The notes under the pieces were generated by a model. It worked only from the letters and a program-made list of their open reading frames with translations. It made no database searches and was not told the origin of the DNA. The position numbers and the translations under genes were made by a program. From Treponema sp. UBA3819 (GTDB taxonomy: Bacteria > Spirochaetota > Spirochaetia > Treponematales > Treponemataceae): a DNA stretch of 31,327 nucleotides. The stretch covers positions 1 through 31,327 of the forward strand of contig DFDV01000003.1 of the NCBI GenBank assembly GCA_002369025.1, in the 5' to 3' direction. Shown here one piece after another: positions 7,415-15,440 of this stretch; positions within the stretch are counted from its first letter, which is position 1; each line of letters opens with the position of its first letter.

Positions 7415-8164
7415 ATGAATCTGCAGAAAATCGTCATAGTTCTAGTCCACCCCGACGAAAGCCGTAATGTGGGTGCTGTCTGCCGCGCCATGGCAAATAA
7501 TGGCATTTCCAGCCTGCGTATTGTAGGAAAGCGGGAAGATTTTGATGATGAGCGCGTGCGCATTCTGGCAATTCATGCGGCGAACATCTGGGAAAATGCC
7601 ACTTTTTATGAAAGCGTCACCGCCGCCACCGCAGACTGTGTTTTTGCAGCCGGAACAACCCGCCGCCGGGGAAAAAAACGCAAGGGCAAACTTCTGCTCC
7701 CTGAAGAATTTGCAGAACTCGCATCCCGGGCAACGGGCACAAAGCCTGACGAAGGCGGAAAAATTGCGGCGGTCTTTGGAAACGAGCGCACAGGCCTTAC
7801 CGATGAGGAACTTCTGGAATGTACTATGGGCGTTACCATTCCCTCATGCCCGGACTTTGCTTCGCTCAATCTTTCTCATGCGGTACAGATTATCTGTTAT
7901 CATCTTTTCCGCAATCAGGACAAGACTTCTCCCGGCTACACTCCCCTTACGCTTGAACGCATAGACCAGACGGTAAAGATTATCACCGACAACCTGCAGA
8001 AAATCGGTTTTTTCTCTTTGAACGGCCGGCCTGACATGGAACGCTTCTGGCGCATGCTGCTTTCACGGGCCGCCATGAGCGAGGGAGAGGCCGTCTACCT
8101 GGAAAAAATTTTTGACAAGGCAGCCGGCCTTTCCCAGCGCAATCACACGGAAGCCTCTGACTAA
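7415..8164 (+). CDS. trmJ: tRNA (cytidine/uridine-2'-O-)-methyltransferase, TrmJ family
   Basis: The protein has 249 residues, usual for the family. It is a SPOUT-class (trefoil-knot) methyltransferase. Visible motifs are motif 1, HPDESRNVGAVCRAMANNG (about 12-30, substrate Arg/Asn), motif 2, AVFGNERTGL, and motif 3, SLNLSHAVQI, which form the SAM-binding knot. The C-terminal ~80 residues are the helical extension typical of TrmJ, which 2'-O-methylates position 32 of tRNA. An unusually basic loop, TTRRRGKKRKGK (about 80-91), may help bind tRNA. The start has only a weak upstream AG-rich ribosome site. The gene is convergent with the AAA+ gene ending at 8168, three bases away. Confidence 0.85.
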   Translation: MNLQKIVIVLVHPDESRNVGAVCRAMANNGISSLRIVGKREDFDDERVRILAIHAANIWENATFYESVTAATADCVFAAGTTRRRGKKRKGKLLLPEEFAELASRATGTKPDEGGKIAAVFGNERTGLTDEELLECTMGVTIPSCPDFASLNLSHAVQIICYHLFRNQDKTSPGYTPLTLERIDQTVKIITDNLQKIGFFSLNGRPDMERFWRMLLSRAAMSEGEAVYLEKIFDKAAGLSQRNHTEASD

Positions 8165-8167
8165 GGA

Positions 8168-9250
8168 CTATCCCAGCACGATGTGAGGCAGGTCAATCAC
8201 ATCGCCATGACATCTGGTAAGCGCATATTCCAGACAGTTCAAAAGCTGCCGTACATTTCCCAGCCAGTTGAATGTAGAAAGCAAATCCTCTGCTCCCTGA
8301 GAAAGCACTTTTGCATGAGGACGCAGAAAGTAACGGGCAATAGGAAGAATATCCTCCTTTCTTTCCCTGAGCGGGGGAATGTGAATGCAAAAATGCGAGA
8401 TACGGTAGTATAAATCCGCCCTGAATTCATTGCGGGCAATTGCCGCCTTAAGATTAACATTGGTTGCAAAAATAAGGCGGACATCCGTATGATGAGTTTC
8501 ACTGCCACCAAGGCGCTGAAAGTTTTTTGATTCTATTACATGCAGCAGTTTTGCCTGAAGTCCTTTTTTGAATTCTCCGATTTCGTCAAGGAAGAGAGTA
8601 CTGCCGTTTGCCCGCTCAAAAGAGCCCGGCCGGCTGACCGCATCAGTAAAAGCACCCTTAACCGTACCGAACAAATCCGCTTCTGCCAGACTGTCGGACA
8701 TGTTGGCCATATTCATCACTTCCATTTTTCTGTTCTGCCGGGAAGAAAGGTCATGTATCAGGGCAGCCGTCACGCCTTTTCCCGTACCGGTTTCGCCTGT
8801 AATCAGCACCGGCATGTCAGTTCTTGAGGCAGCCACTATCTGCTCACGAATTCTCTGCGCCGCCGGAGAAATCCCCGCAAAGCCTTCAAGGATTTTCTTT
8901 TCACGGGCAGATAAAGAGGGGGAAAGTTTTTTCTCTCCTTTAATCAAAAGAGGAATATCCCGGGGAAATGATATAAAAGGAAGACCTGCATGTTTCAGGT
9001 GATAGCTGATTGCTTCGGTAATGACATAAAGTTTATGACGCCCGATAGAAGAAAATTTTTCAGGAAAAAGAAATAAATGAGGGGAAAACAATTCATCAAT
9101 CAGGATTCCATCTGGTAATGTGCGCAAAAGCAGAGGCTGTAATTCACTCACATCCGTGCAGAAGGTGACCTTACATGCAGAAGAAAAGAGGCGGCGGAAA
9201 CCGTCAATCAAACGGTAATTTTGTGAGACCAGAATAAAACTTTTTTTCAT
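8168..9250 (-). CDS. Sigma54-activator-type AAA+ protein lacking a DNA-binding domain
   Basis: The protein has 360 residues. The N-terminal ~100 residues resemble a decayed receiver domain (LVSQNYRLIDGFRRLF; no convincing phospho-acceptor Asp). Residues ~125-345 are the sigma54-interaction ATPase: Walker A GETGTGKG (152-159), the sigma54-contacting loop GAFTDA (199-204, with Asp for the usual second Gly, a known natural variant), Walker B LFLDEIG (219-225), arginine-finger region FRADLYYRI (276-284) and sensor II GNVRQL (331-336). The protein stops at residue 360, so the usual Fis-type helix-turn-helix is absent. It would activate sigma54 polymerase from solution or via a partner, as DNA-free activators do. 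It is the last gene of the operon, and its start overlaps the upstream stop as TAATG (9248-9252). Confidence 0.85.
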   Translation of the reverse strand: MKKSFILVSQNYRLIDGFRRLFSSACKVTFCTDVSELQPLLLRTLPDGILIDELFSPHLFLFPEKFSSIGRHKLYVITEAISYHLKHAGLPFISFPRDIPLLIKGEKKLSPSLSAREKKILEGFAGISPAAQRIREQIVAASRTDMPVLITGETGTGKGVTAALIHDLSSRQNRKMEVMNMANMSDSLAEADLFGTVKGAFTDAVSRPGSFERANGSTLFLDEIGEFKKGLQAKLLHVIESKNFQRLGGSETHHTDVRLIFATNVNLKAAIARNEFRADLYYRISHFCIHIPPLRERKEDILPIARYFLRPHAKVLSQGAEDLLSTFNWLGNVRQLLNCLEYALTRCHGDVIDLPHIVLG

Positions 9251-10008
9251 TAACCTTGCGGTTGAGCGTCTTTCCTAAAAAGCCTGTACCATACCAACAG
9301 TATACCATACTTAAGGAATGGGAAAAGCAAAAAAAGTTTAAGGGGATTATGAAGGATTTCCGTCCAGATTTCGTGGCCTTTTTCAAAAGTCTTTTCGCTC
9401 ACCCTCTTTATGCGGTCAGAAAAAATACCAAAGGCATCACGATAATAGAGGAAAATGCTGTTTGAAAAACTGTTGCGGCGGTGGTAGGACCAGAGATTCT
9501 TTTCCCGGATGCCGTCGCTCACCAGTGTAAGAGAGGGAGATGATTTATAGATTGCCTGAACAATGTCAGACTCCATGGATTTTGCATAATAGCCTGTAAA
9601 GCGTCCGACAATCTGCAGGCTGGGAAAAGTCTGACGCACATTGCGTTCCGCCTGTCCCAGATTCTTCAGACGGCCTCCCAACAGATAGAGAGACTTGTAA
9701 TGCTGATCCAGAACGCTCAGAATATTGATGGTAGCGTTAAAAGGATTATAGCGGACGGGAATATTTTTTTTGAGGAAACGGGCACCGGAAAGAATGCTTT
9801 TTGAAATGGGAAGAACCATATCCGCTTCTTTTATGCACTGACCAAAGTCACTCCGCTTGCTGCGCGCCCTGAGTAAATCCCAGATTGAAAGAAAAATAAT
9901 CTGTTTTGTTCCGGGACGCGCCAGAATCTCCAGAATCTCCGCTTCCAGCTGTTCCGGGCGGCAGATATCTACAGATACCCCCAGCAATTCTATTCTCTGC
10001 ATTGCCAT
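9250..10008 (-). CDS. WecG/TagA/CpsF (GT26)-like protein with degenerate active site
   Basis: The product is 252 residues from ATG 10008. That start is chosen because GGAG lies eight bases upstream; the frame extends to 10071 inside rsmE. The overall pattern (RIELLGVSVDICR opening, LYLLGGRLKNLGQAERNVRQ, FPSLQIVGRFTGYY) is that of GT26 UDP-ManNAc-type transferases. However, the segment where TagA enzymes have a Pro-Asp-Gly catalytic stretch reads VLPISKSILSGARF, and the TPN-type motif reads IFLSIWD, so the catalytic Asp appears lost. The C-terminus (FLLFPFLKYGILLVWYRLF) is hydrophobic and basic and probably binds the membrane. It may be an altered transferase or a non-enzymatic relative. It overlaps rsmE by 19 bases. 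Confidence 0.65.
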   Translation of the reverse strand: MAMQRIELLGVSVDICRPEQLEAEILEILARPGTKQIIFLSIWDLLRARSKRSDFGQCIKEADMVLPISKSILSGARFLKKNIPVRYNPFNATINILSVLDQHYKSLYLLGGRLKNLGQAERNVRQTFPSLQIVGRFTGYYAKSMESDIVQAIYKSSPSLTLVSDGIREKNLWSYHRRNSFSNSIFLYYRDAFGIFSDRIKRVSEKTFEKGHEIWTEILHNPLKLFLLFPFLKYGILLVWYRLFRKDAQPQG

Positions 10009-10781
10009 ATATTCTGCTCCGTAATTGCATTCTGCAAGGCGGCAATACCATAGAGGGCTGCCGTTTCGCACCGCAAAATATTCGTCTTAAAATGTAACGG
10101 CACAAAGCCGCCCTGCCTGAAGAGAAGAATTTCTTCCGGGCTGATGCCGCCTTCCGCTCCTACAGCCAGTGCCACATGGCGGATCTTTTTTTGAGCAACA
10201 GCTTTGTGCAGGGCCTGTGTATCTTCCATCCGCTCATACAAAACGGCGGCAAAAGAGTCCTCTGCAGAGCCATGTTCTTCCTTCCACAGGGCAAGGGCTT
10301 CTTCAAGGGGCATGGCATCCAGAATGCGGGTATCCATGGCAGAACCGCTCTGCTGACGGGCTTCCTTTATGATGCGCAAAAGCCTGTCGCTTCTGAAATT
10401 CTTTTCACCGCCGCCCGCCTGAGAGTAGGCTCCCAGAACAGGCACAATGGTACTCACACCGCATTCAGTAGCCTGCCGCACTATCGCATCCATCTTTGAG
10501 CCCTTTGCAACAAACTGAAAGAGCCACATATCCAGTTCCGGCAGTTCCTGGGGCTGATTTTGTCCCGTCTCCATATCTGCGCAAACCTGCAGCACAATGC
10601 TTCGCTCACTTTCATTTATACGGCAAACAGTAGTATTCTGCAGGCGACCGTCCGGGAGGCGTACTTTCAGCATGTCTCCTACAGCAAGGCGCAGAACCTG
10701 CTTCATATAGCGGTAGTCTTTACCACTTACGGTAAGCAGCCCTTTTTTGTCCGGCTGACAGTCACTTACATACTGGCGCAT
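9990..10781 (-). CDS. rsmE: 16S rRNA (uracil1498-N3)-methyltransferase RsmE
   Basis: The protein has 263 residues. It is a SPOUT-fold enzyme that methylates U1498 of 16S rRNA. An N-terminal PUA-like domain (MRQYVSDCQPDKKGLL, about 1-75) precedes the knot domain with KGSKMDAIVRQATECGV, the SAM-binding AVGAEGGISPEE, and the terminal knot LRCETAALYGIAALQNA (family consensus LRVETA). The start codon overlaps the stop of the protease gene as TAATG at 10779-10783, so it is translationally coupled. Confidence 0.9.
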   Translation of the reverse strand: MRQYVSDCQPDKKGLLTVSGKDYRYMKQVLRLAVGDMLKVRLPDGRLQNTTVCRINESERSIVLQVCADMETGQNQPQELPELDMWLFQFVAKGSKMDAIVRQATECGVSTIVPVLGAYSQAGGGEKNFRSDRLLRIIKEARQQSGSAMDTRILDAMPLEEALALWKEEHGSAEDSFAAVLYERMEDTQALHKAVAQKKIRHVALAVGAEGGISPEEILLFRQGGFVPLHFKTNILRCETAALYGIAALQNAITEQNIWQCRE

Positions 10782-12277
10782 TATTTTTTTGTCGTGGCAA
10801 CTTTATCTTCGGCTGCCTTCTGCGCCTCTGCTTCCTGCTGCAGTTCCTTAAGGGTTTTGGTATTTTTTACCAGCGCCGCAAAATTTTCTTTTGCAAGAAT
10901 ATCCAGCGCAGCATTCAGCTGAATGTCGTAATCTAAATCATAGAGGGGAGCCGGCTTTGTACGGTTTGCCTGATTACGGGTAAGCCTGCGGAAAGTACGC
11001 TCGTCAATATGGGGATATTTTTTTACCATTGTTTTTGCAAATGCAGCAATATCCGCTTCCGTCATGCCCGGATGAGCCTCTACATATTTTGCCACATCAT
11101 CATTCTTGATAAATTCTGCGTATTCCTTTTCTCCATCTTCTCCCAGTTCCGGGAAAAGCACTTCCCTGTCCGGCGGAATACCAATTTTGTCGATATTGGT
11201 GTCACTGGGTGTGTAGTAGCGGGCCATCGTCATCTTAATGCCGTCGGTAGCAGAAAGAGGGAGAACCTGCTGAACAGACCCCTTTCCGTATGTTCTCTGA
11301 CCAACAAGATATGCAAGGTGATTGTCCTTGAGGGCGCCGGAAAGAATTTCTGACGCACTTGCAGAACCTTTGTTAATCAGCACAATGATGGGGAGACCCT
11401 TGAAGGTCGTTTTTTTGGGGCTCGCCGTAAAGACTGAGTTTTCGTAGGCAATGCGGCTCTTGGTACTTACAATAGGACCGCTGTCAATAAATTTGTCCGC
11501 TACATCGGCAACGCTGGTGATAAGTCCGCCCGGATTGTTACGCAAATCGATAATCAGCGCAGAAATAGTATCCTTAAAGGAATCCAGGGCTTCCTGTACG
11601 CGCTCCGCAGTATTGGGAGTAAATTCAATAATTCTGATATAGCCGTAAGTGTCACCTGTTGTTATGGTTCCAAATTTTACGGTAGGAACTTCTATATAAT
11701 CACGCACCAGAGTAACCGGGAATTCCATGTTCTTTCCCCGGCGGATAAGCAGGTCAACTTTTTCGCCCACCTTGCCGCGGAGTTTTCCAAGAACTTCCTC
11801 CATGGTGATTTCTGAGGTATCGGTTCCGTCCACAGAAATAATCAGGTCGCCCGCCTGAATGCCTGCCCTGAAACCGGGAGTATCTTCTATAGGAGAGGCA
11901 ACTTCCACATAGGCGGGCTTGTCCGGAGTTGATTCATAGGGCTTGGAAATGGAAAGACCTACACCGCCGAATTTCCCCTCGGTTGTGTCAGTAAGATTCC
12001 GCATGGTACTGGTATCTAGGTACAGTGTGTAGGGGTCATTCAGTGATTCCAGCATACCTTTGAGAGCACCCCGGTAGAGCACGGCGGGATCCACATCATC
12101 CACATAATTTTTCTGCACGAAATCAAAAATTCCGTACATCATTTCCATATATTGGCGTGATTCACGGGCCGTATTATTTGCACTGGCTGCACCAGATTCA
12201 GCAAAACACTGAGATGCAAAAACAGAAAGAACGATAAAAGCAAAGACTGAAAAAACTTTTCGGATAATGGTATTCAT
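10781..12277 (-). CDS. C-terminal processing peptidase, S41 family
   Basis: The protein has 498 residues. A signal peptide (about 1-26, ending SQCFAES) sends it to the periplasm. An N-terminal helical region (about 40-95) is followed by a PDZ domain (about 100-190, GVGLSI...GIQAGDLIISVDG) and the S41 catalytic core with the Ser307/Lys332/Gln336 triad (GSASASE and TYGKGSVQ). Such proteases trim C-termini of periplasmic and envelope proteins. The ~110-residue C-terminal extension, ending in an Ala/Glu/Lys-rich stretch, may be a dimerisation or substrate-gating region as in CtpB. It is first in the operon with rsmE, the GT26-like gene and the AAA+ gene. The promoter is TTGACC-17-TAAAAT at 12299-12327. 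Confidence 0.9.
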   Translation of the reverse strand: MNTIIRKVFSVFAFIVLSVFASQCFAESGAASANNTARESRQYMEMMYGIFDFVQKNYVDDVDPAVLYRGALKGMLESLNDPYTLYLDTSTMRNLTDTTEGKFGGVGLSISKPYESTPDKPAYVEVASPIEDTPGFRAGIQAGDLIISVDGTDTSEITMEEVLGKLRGKVGEKVDLLIRRGKNMEFPVTLVRDYIEVPTVKFGTITTGDTYGYIRIIEFTPNTAERVQEALDSFKDTISALIIDLRNNPGGLITSVADVADKFIDSGPIVSTKSRIAYENSVFTASPKKTTFKGLPIIVLINKGSASASEILSGALKDNHLAYLVGQRTYGKGSVQQVLPLSATDGIKMTMARYYTPSDTNIDKIGIPPDREVLFPELGEDGEKEYAEFIKNDDVAKYVEAHPGMTEADIAAFAKTMVKKYPHIDERTFRRLTRNQANRTKPAPLYDLDYDIQLNAALDILAKENFAALVKNTKTLKELQQEAEAQKAAEDKVATTKK

Positions 12278-12298
12278 AACACTTGTACCTGTCTTTAT

Positions 12299-12327
12299 AT
12301 TTTATGTTTCTTCGCTCATTTGGTCAA
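12299..12327 (-). promoter_or_regulatory. Sigma70 promoter of the protease-rsmE operon
   Basis: The minus strand reads TTGACC (12327-12322), a 17-base spacer and TAAAAT (12304-12299), about 22 bases before the ATG at 12277. The -35 abuts the -35 of the divergent promoter. Confidence 0.7.
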
Positions 12328-12356
12328 TTGCACCAGCGGGAATGGTGTGATATAAT
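12328..12356 (+). promoter_or_regulatory. Sigma70 promoter of the FIST-chemoreceptor operon
   Basis: TTGCAC (12328-12333), a 17-base spacer and a perfect TATAAT (12351-12356) lie 20 bases before the ATG at 12377. Ribosome site AGAGGT is at 12365-12370. Confidence 0.8.
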
Positions 12357-12376
12357 GGAAAGACAGAGGTATCACT

Positions 12377-13516
12377 ATGGAACAAGAAGTTGTTGTTTCT
12401 CAAAACACAAATATTCAACGCGCAGTAGATGAATTGTGCGGCAGACTTAAACGCCGGCCAGCCGAATACAATGCTGTAATTTTTATGGCGGCAATCACCT
12501 ATGACTTTGAAGAACTTTCCCGCGAAATAAAAAGCAGGTTTCCTGATACAGAAGTAATCGGAACAAGTACTGCCGGCGAAATTTCTCCCCAGGGATTTTT
12601 GAATGATACGGTTGTACTTACCACCATGTATTCTCCTGAGTCAAAAGTTCATGGCGTTCTGGTAGAAAACGGAAGCAAGTATCCGATAGGAAACAAAAGA
12701 GACATAGAAGCTGCCCTGCAATACTGTGGCATTCAGTGTGGAAACCCCATGTCCGGCAGAAATGCTTTCGCCATTGCCTTTATCAACGGCGTTTACAATG
12801 CGGAAGAAACAATTCTCTCAAATTTTTATTCCATCATCAAAAATGACAACTTTCCCCTGGCTGGTGGAACAGCAGGCTTTACCGGAACCGAGGCAAAGAC
12901 CTTTGTAAGCTACAACGGAAATGTCACCAGAGACGGAGCGGTCATGCTCTTTGTCAAAACAACCTGTAAATTTGACATCAGGCAAGAAGACATCTTTAAC
13001 CCGACCGGAAAGCGCATGCTTGTCACCGCGTCAGACCCCATCAACCGTACCATTACCTCTCTGGACGGAAAACCGGCTCAGACAGTATATGCGCAAAAAC
13101 TGGGTGTTTCAGAATCAGAGGCAGCAGGCATGACCTTTGAAAACCCCTTCGGACGCTATCTGAACGGAGCCCTCCATATCGCTGCCCTCTCTGGCTTTAC
13201 GCCGGACAAAAAAATCGGTCTCTTTGCCCGCGTCGTTCCAAACTCAACGCTGGAAATGATGCATATCGGAGACCCAAAAATAAAGGCGGACGAAACCTGT
13301 GAAGGAATCAAAAAAGCCATAGCAAATCCCAGGTTTACCCTTCTGATGACCTGTATCACCCGTACCATGGCTTTTGACCGCATGAAAATCGGCAGCGACA
13401 TTATCAGAAAATACAATAATACCTTCCCCACCTTCTGCGGATTCTCCTGTTACGGAGAGCAGATTGGGCGCATTCATTGTAATCAGACCCTGGTATCAGT
13501 GGTTGTGGGAGACTAA
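12377..13516 (+). CDS. FIST-domain (FIST_N + FIST_C) sensory protein
   Basis: The protein has 379 residues, is soluble, and shows no membrane segment or signal peptide. Residues ~30-225 match the FIST_N pattern (AVIFMAAITYDFEELSREIK, then VIGTSTAGEIS, and PLAGGTAGF). Residues ~240-365 match FIST_C (VYAQKLGVSE...FENPFGRYL; ending FCGFSCYGEQIGRI). FIST domains are thought to sense small ligands such as amino acids and usually feed chemotaxis or histidine-kinase pathways. The next gene, four bases on, is a soluble methyl-accepting chemotaxis protein, so this is probably the detachable sensor half of a two-protein receptor. The CGFSCYGEQIG motif retains the cysteines common in the family. The promoter is at 12328-12356. 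Confidence 0.85.
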   Translation: MEQEVVVSQNTNIQRAVDELCGRLKRRPAEYNAVIFMAAITYDFEELSREIKSRFPDTEVIGTSTAGEISPQGFLNDTVVLTTMYSPESKVHGVLVENGSKYPIGNKRDIEAALQYCGIQCGNPMSGRNAFAIAFINGVYNAEETILSNFYSIIKNDNFPLAGGTAGFTGTEAKTFVSYNGNVTRDGAVMLFVKTTCKFDIRQEDIFNPTGKRMLVTASDPINRTITSLDGKPAQTVYAQKLGVSESEAAGMTFENPFGRYLNGALHIAALSGFTPDKKIGLFARVVPNSTLEMMHIGDPKIKADETCEGIKKAIANPRFTLLMTCITRTMAFDRMKIGSDIIRKYNNTFPTFCGFSCYGEQIGRIHCNQTLVSVVVGD

Positions 13517-13519
13517 AAT

Positions 13520-14407
13520 ATGGAATCAGCAAAACTTATAGAAAACGGACTGAATCTTGCAAACACGCTCATTGCATACCTGGCAAAGGATGCAGTTGGC
13601 GGCGAATTTTTGAACAGTTACCTGAGTGAACAGTCAGCACAGGCAGAAGGCGCAGACAAACAGCGCGAAGCCCTGAACCGCCTGATTGAAACTTCTAACG
13701 ACATGCAGCAGGCAACCGGCCAGATGTCCGGACGTGCAGAAAAGAACATTGAGCGTCTGGGTGGCATTTACTCTGCAATTTCTGACCTGCACGAAGCAGC
13801 CAATAAAATAGAAGAAGAACACAAAAGATACACCGAACAGTTTCAGAAACTCATTGAGCAGACCACGGAAATCAAACGCCAGATTGACGACATTTCCGAA
13901 ATCTCCGAGCGGACAAACCTTCTTTCATTCAACGCATCTATCGAGGCGGCACATGCAGGCACCCTTGGAGCCGGTTTCCGCATCATCGCAAATGAAGTTA
14001 AGTCTCTTTCAGAAAACACCCAGCGTTCTACCGAAAAAATCATGGAGAACATGGAAAAACTTGCCGCATCCATCACCACACTGGAGCGCGACACAAAGAA
14101 CAACGCAAGTGCCCTGCAGGATCTGGCACAGGCAACAGACAGCACGCTTGAACGCTTTGACAGCGTACGCAAACTGAATGCCGCCAACAACACTGACGTA
14201 GAACAAATCAGTTCCGCTATTGCAGGCAATATGAAGGATATGGATACCATCATCCAGAATATTCAGCAGGCAGAAGAACTGAACAAAAAAAGCATCGCGC
14301 TCTTTGCGGACAGTGCCTCAAAGAACGAAATGCTTTTTAACGACTTGTATTCCTTTGTTTACGAAATCAAGGCGGTGTTTGAAGACCTGCAGAAAGCCGA
14401 AGACTAA
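13520..14407 (+). CDS. Soluble methyl-accepting chemotaxis protein (signalling domain only)
   Basis: The protein has 295 residues and no membrane segment. It is an almost entirely helical coiled coil with the chemoreceptor hairpin tip ISERTNLLSFNASIEAAHAG (about 128-147) followed by GFRIIANEVKSLSENTQRST, which contacts CheA and CheW. The helical arms are short and there is no HAMP or ligand-binding domain. The N-terminal ~45 residues (ESAKLIENGLNLANTLIAYL) form a separate helical piece that could dock the FIST protein encoded four bases upstream. I infer a cytoplasmic array receptor in which sensing is supplied in trans. Whether CheR/CheB sites remain is unclear. The operon ends at the terminator at 14429-14462. 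Confidence 0.9.
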   Translation: MESAKLIENGLNLANTLIAYLAKDAVGGEFLNSYLSEQSAQAEGADKQREALNRLIETSNDMQQATGQMSGRAEKNIERLGGIYSAISDLHEAANKIEEEHKRYTEQFQKLIEQTTEIKRQIDDISEISERTNLLSFNASIEAAHAGTLGAGFRIIANEVKSLSENTQRSTEKIMENMEKLAASITTLERDTKNNASALQDLAQATDSTLERFDSVRKLNAANNTDVEQISSAIAGNMKDMDTIIQNIQQAEELNKKSIALFADSASKNEMLFNDLYSFVYEIKAVFEDLQKAED

Positions 14408-14423
14408 TGCAGATGTGATTTTT

Positions 14424-15437
14424 TTACGAGGCTGTGCTTTCCTGCGCAGCCTTTTTCTTTTTGTCCAGAAGCCAGCAGGTTATCAGTATACCGGTACCGC
14501 CTAAAATCATCAGGAAGCAGAGAATCTGACCTGTAGAAATATTCAGAAGCGATGTGTTCATATAGATAGGCGCATTGGTATCTGCCGCAATACGGTAACC
14601 GATATCTGCATCCGGCTCGCGGAAATATTCAATGAAGAAGCGGACAATGCCGTAGCCTAAGGTATAGAGTCCGCTGCTAAAACCGTCAAAGGGCTTTTTT
14701 CTGTGCAGCAGCCAGATAACTGTAAAGAGAACGATGCCTTCAAAGAAAGCCTCATAGAGCTGGCTGGGATGGCGGGGCAGGTTAATCAGTCCGCCGGCAG
14801 CAGCATCCATTCCGCATTTTTCGGCAAAGGTGCGCACCCAGCTGATGGAGAGGGAAAAACGCTCTGCCCCCGGAAAGACCATGCCCCAGGGAAGGGTTGT
14901 AATTCTGCCGTAGAGTTCGCCGTTCATAAAATTACCCAGACGGCCAAAAGTATATCCGAGGGGAATGGCCGTACACATGGCGTCAATCCAGCGCATGCAG
15001 GGCCGCTTGTTACGCAGACACCAGAAAATCATACCCAGAAGTCCGCCGATAAAACCGCCGTGGTAACTCATGCCCGCAAGCCCGGTAAAGCGGCCTGTTT
15101 TGTCAAAGGGCCAGAAAATAAGCCAGGGATGAGTCCAGTAATTGATTGAATGCGGATTTGCCGGGTCGTACTGATTGTAAACAAGAGTCGAAAAAATGCG
15201 GGCGCCCAAAAGCAGGCCGATAATGCCGGTGGCGATAAAGCTGAAAATATCATCTTCACTTGCCTTGCGGTCAATACTGTCTAATGCGCCTTCTTTAAGC
15301 AGTTTTTTGAGGATGAAAAAAGCCGTGGCAAAAGCACAAATGTACATAAGTCCGTACCAGCGGACAAGTCCAAGCACCGGAACATTTGGAAAAATTTCCG
15401 GATGAATCCATGAAGGATAGTTGATGTATAAATTCAT
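14424..15437 (-). CDS. lgt: Prolipoprotein diacylglyceryl transferase
   Basis: The protein has 337 residues and is a polytopic inner-membrane enzyme. It moves diacylglycerol from phosphatidylglycerol to the lipobox cysteine, the first step of lipoprotein maturation, and so serves lipoproteins such as those at 1-1880 and 30579. Signature motifs are GLAGMSYHGGFIGG, the Lgt signature GRLGNFMNGELYGR, and RHPSQLYEAFFEG. About seven hydrophobic helices are visible. The C-terminal tail (DKKKKAAQESTAS) is encoded over the terminator hairpin of the convergent receptor operon. It follows the MinD-like gene after three bases, with its AAGGTG ribosome site inside the end of that gene. Confidence 0.95.
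   Translation of the reverse strand: MNLYINYPSWIHPEIFPNVPVLGLVRWYGLMYICAFATAFFILKKLLKEGALDSIDRKASEDDIFSFIATGIIGLLLGARIFSTLVYNQYDPANPHSINYWTHPWLIFWPFDKTGRFTGLAGMSYHGGFIGGLLGMIFWCLRNKRPCMRWIDAMCTAIPLGYTFGRLGNFMNGELYGRITTLPWGMVFPGAERFSLSISWVRTFAEKCGMDAAAGGLINLPRHPSQLYEAFFEGIVLFTVIWLLHRKKPFDGFSSGLYTLGYGIVRFFIEYFREPDADIGYRIAADTNAPIYMNTSLLNISTGQILCFLMILGGTGILITCWLLDKKKKAAQESTAS
14429..14462 (+). terminator. Terminator of the FIST-chemoreceptor operon, inside the 3' end of lgt
   Basis: AGGCTGTGC (14429-14437), a six-base loop and GCGCAGCCT (14444-14452, one G-U pair) are followed by TTTTTCTTTTT-type sequence. Only the plus direction has the T run, so it is one-directional. It overlaps the last ~13 codons of lgt. 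Confidence 0.75.
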
Positions 15438-15440
15438 GTC

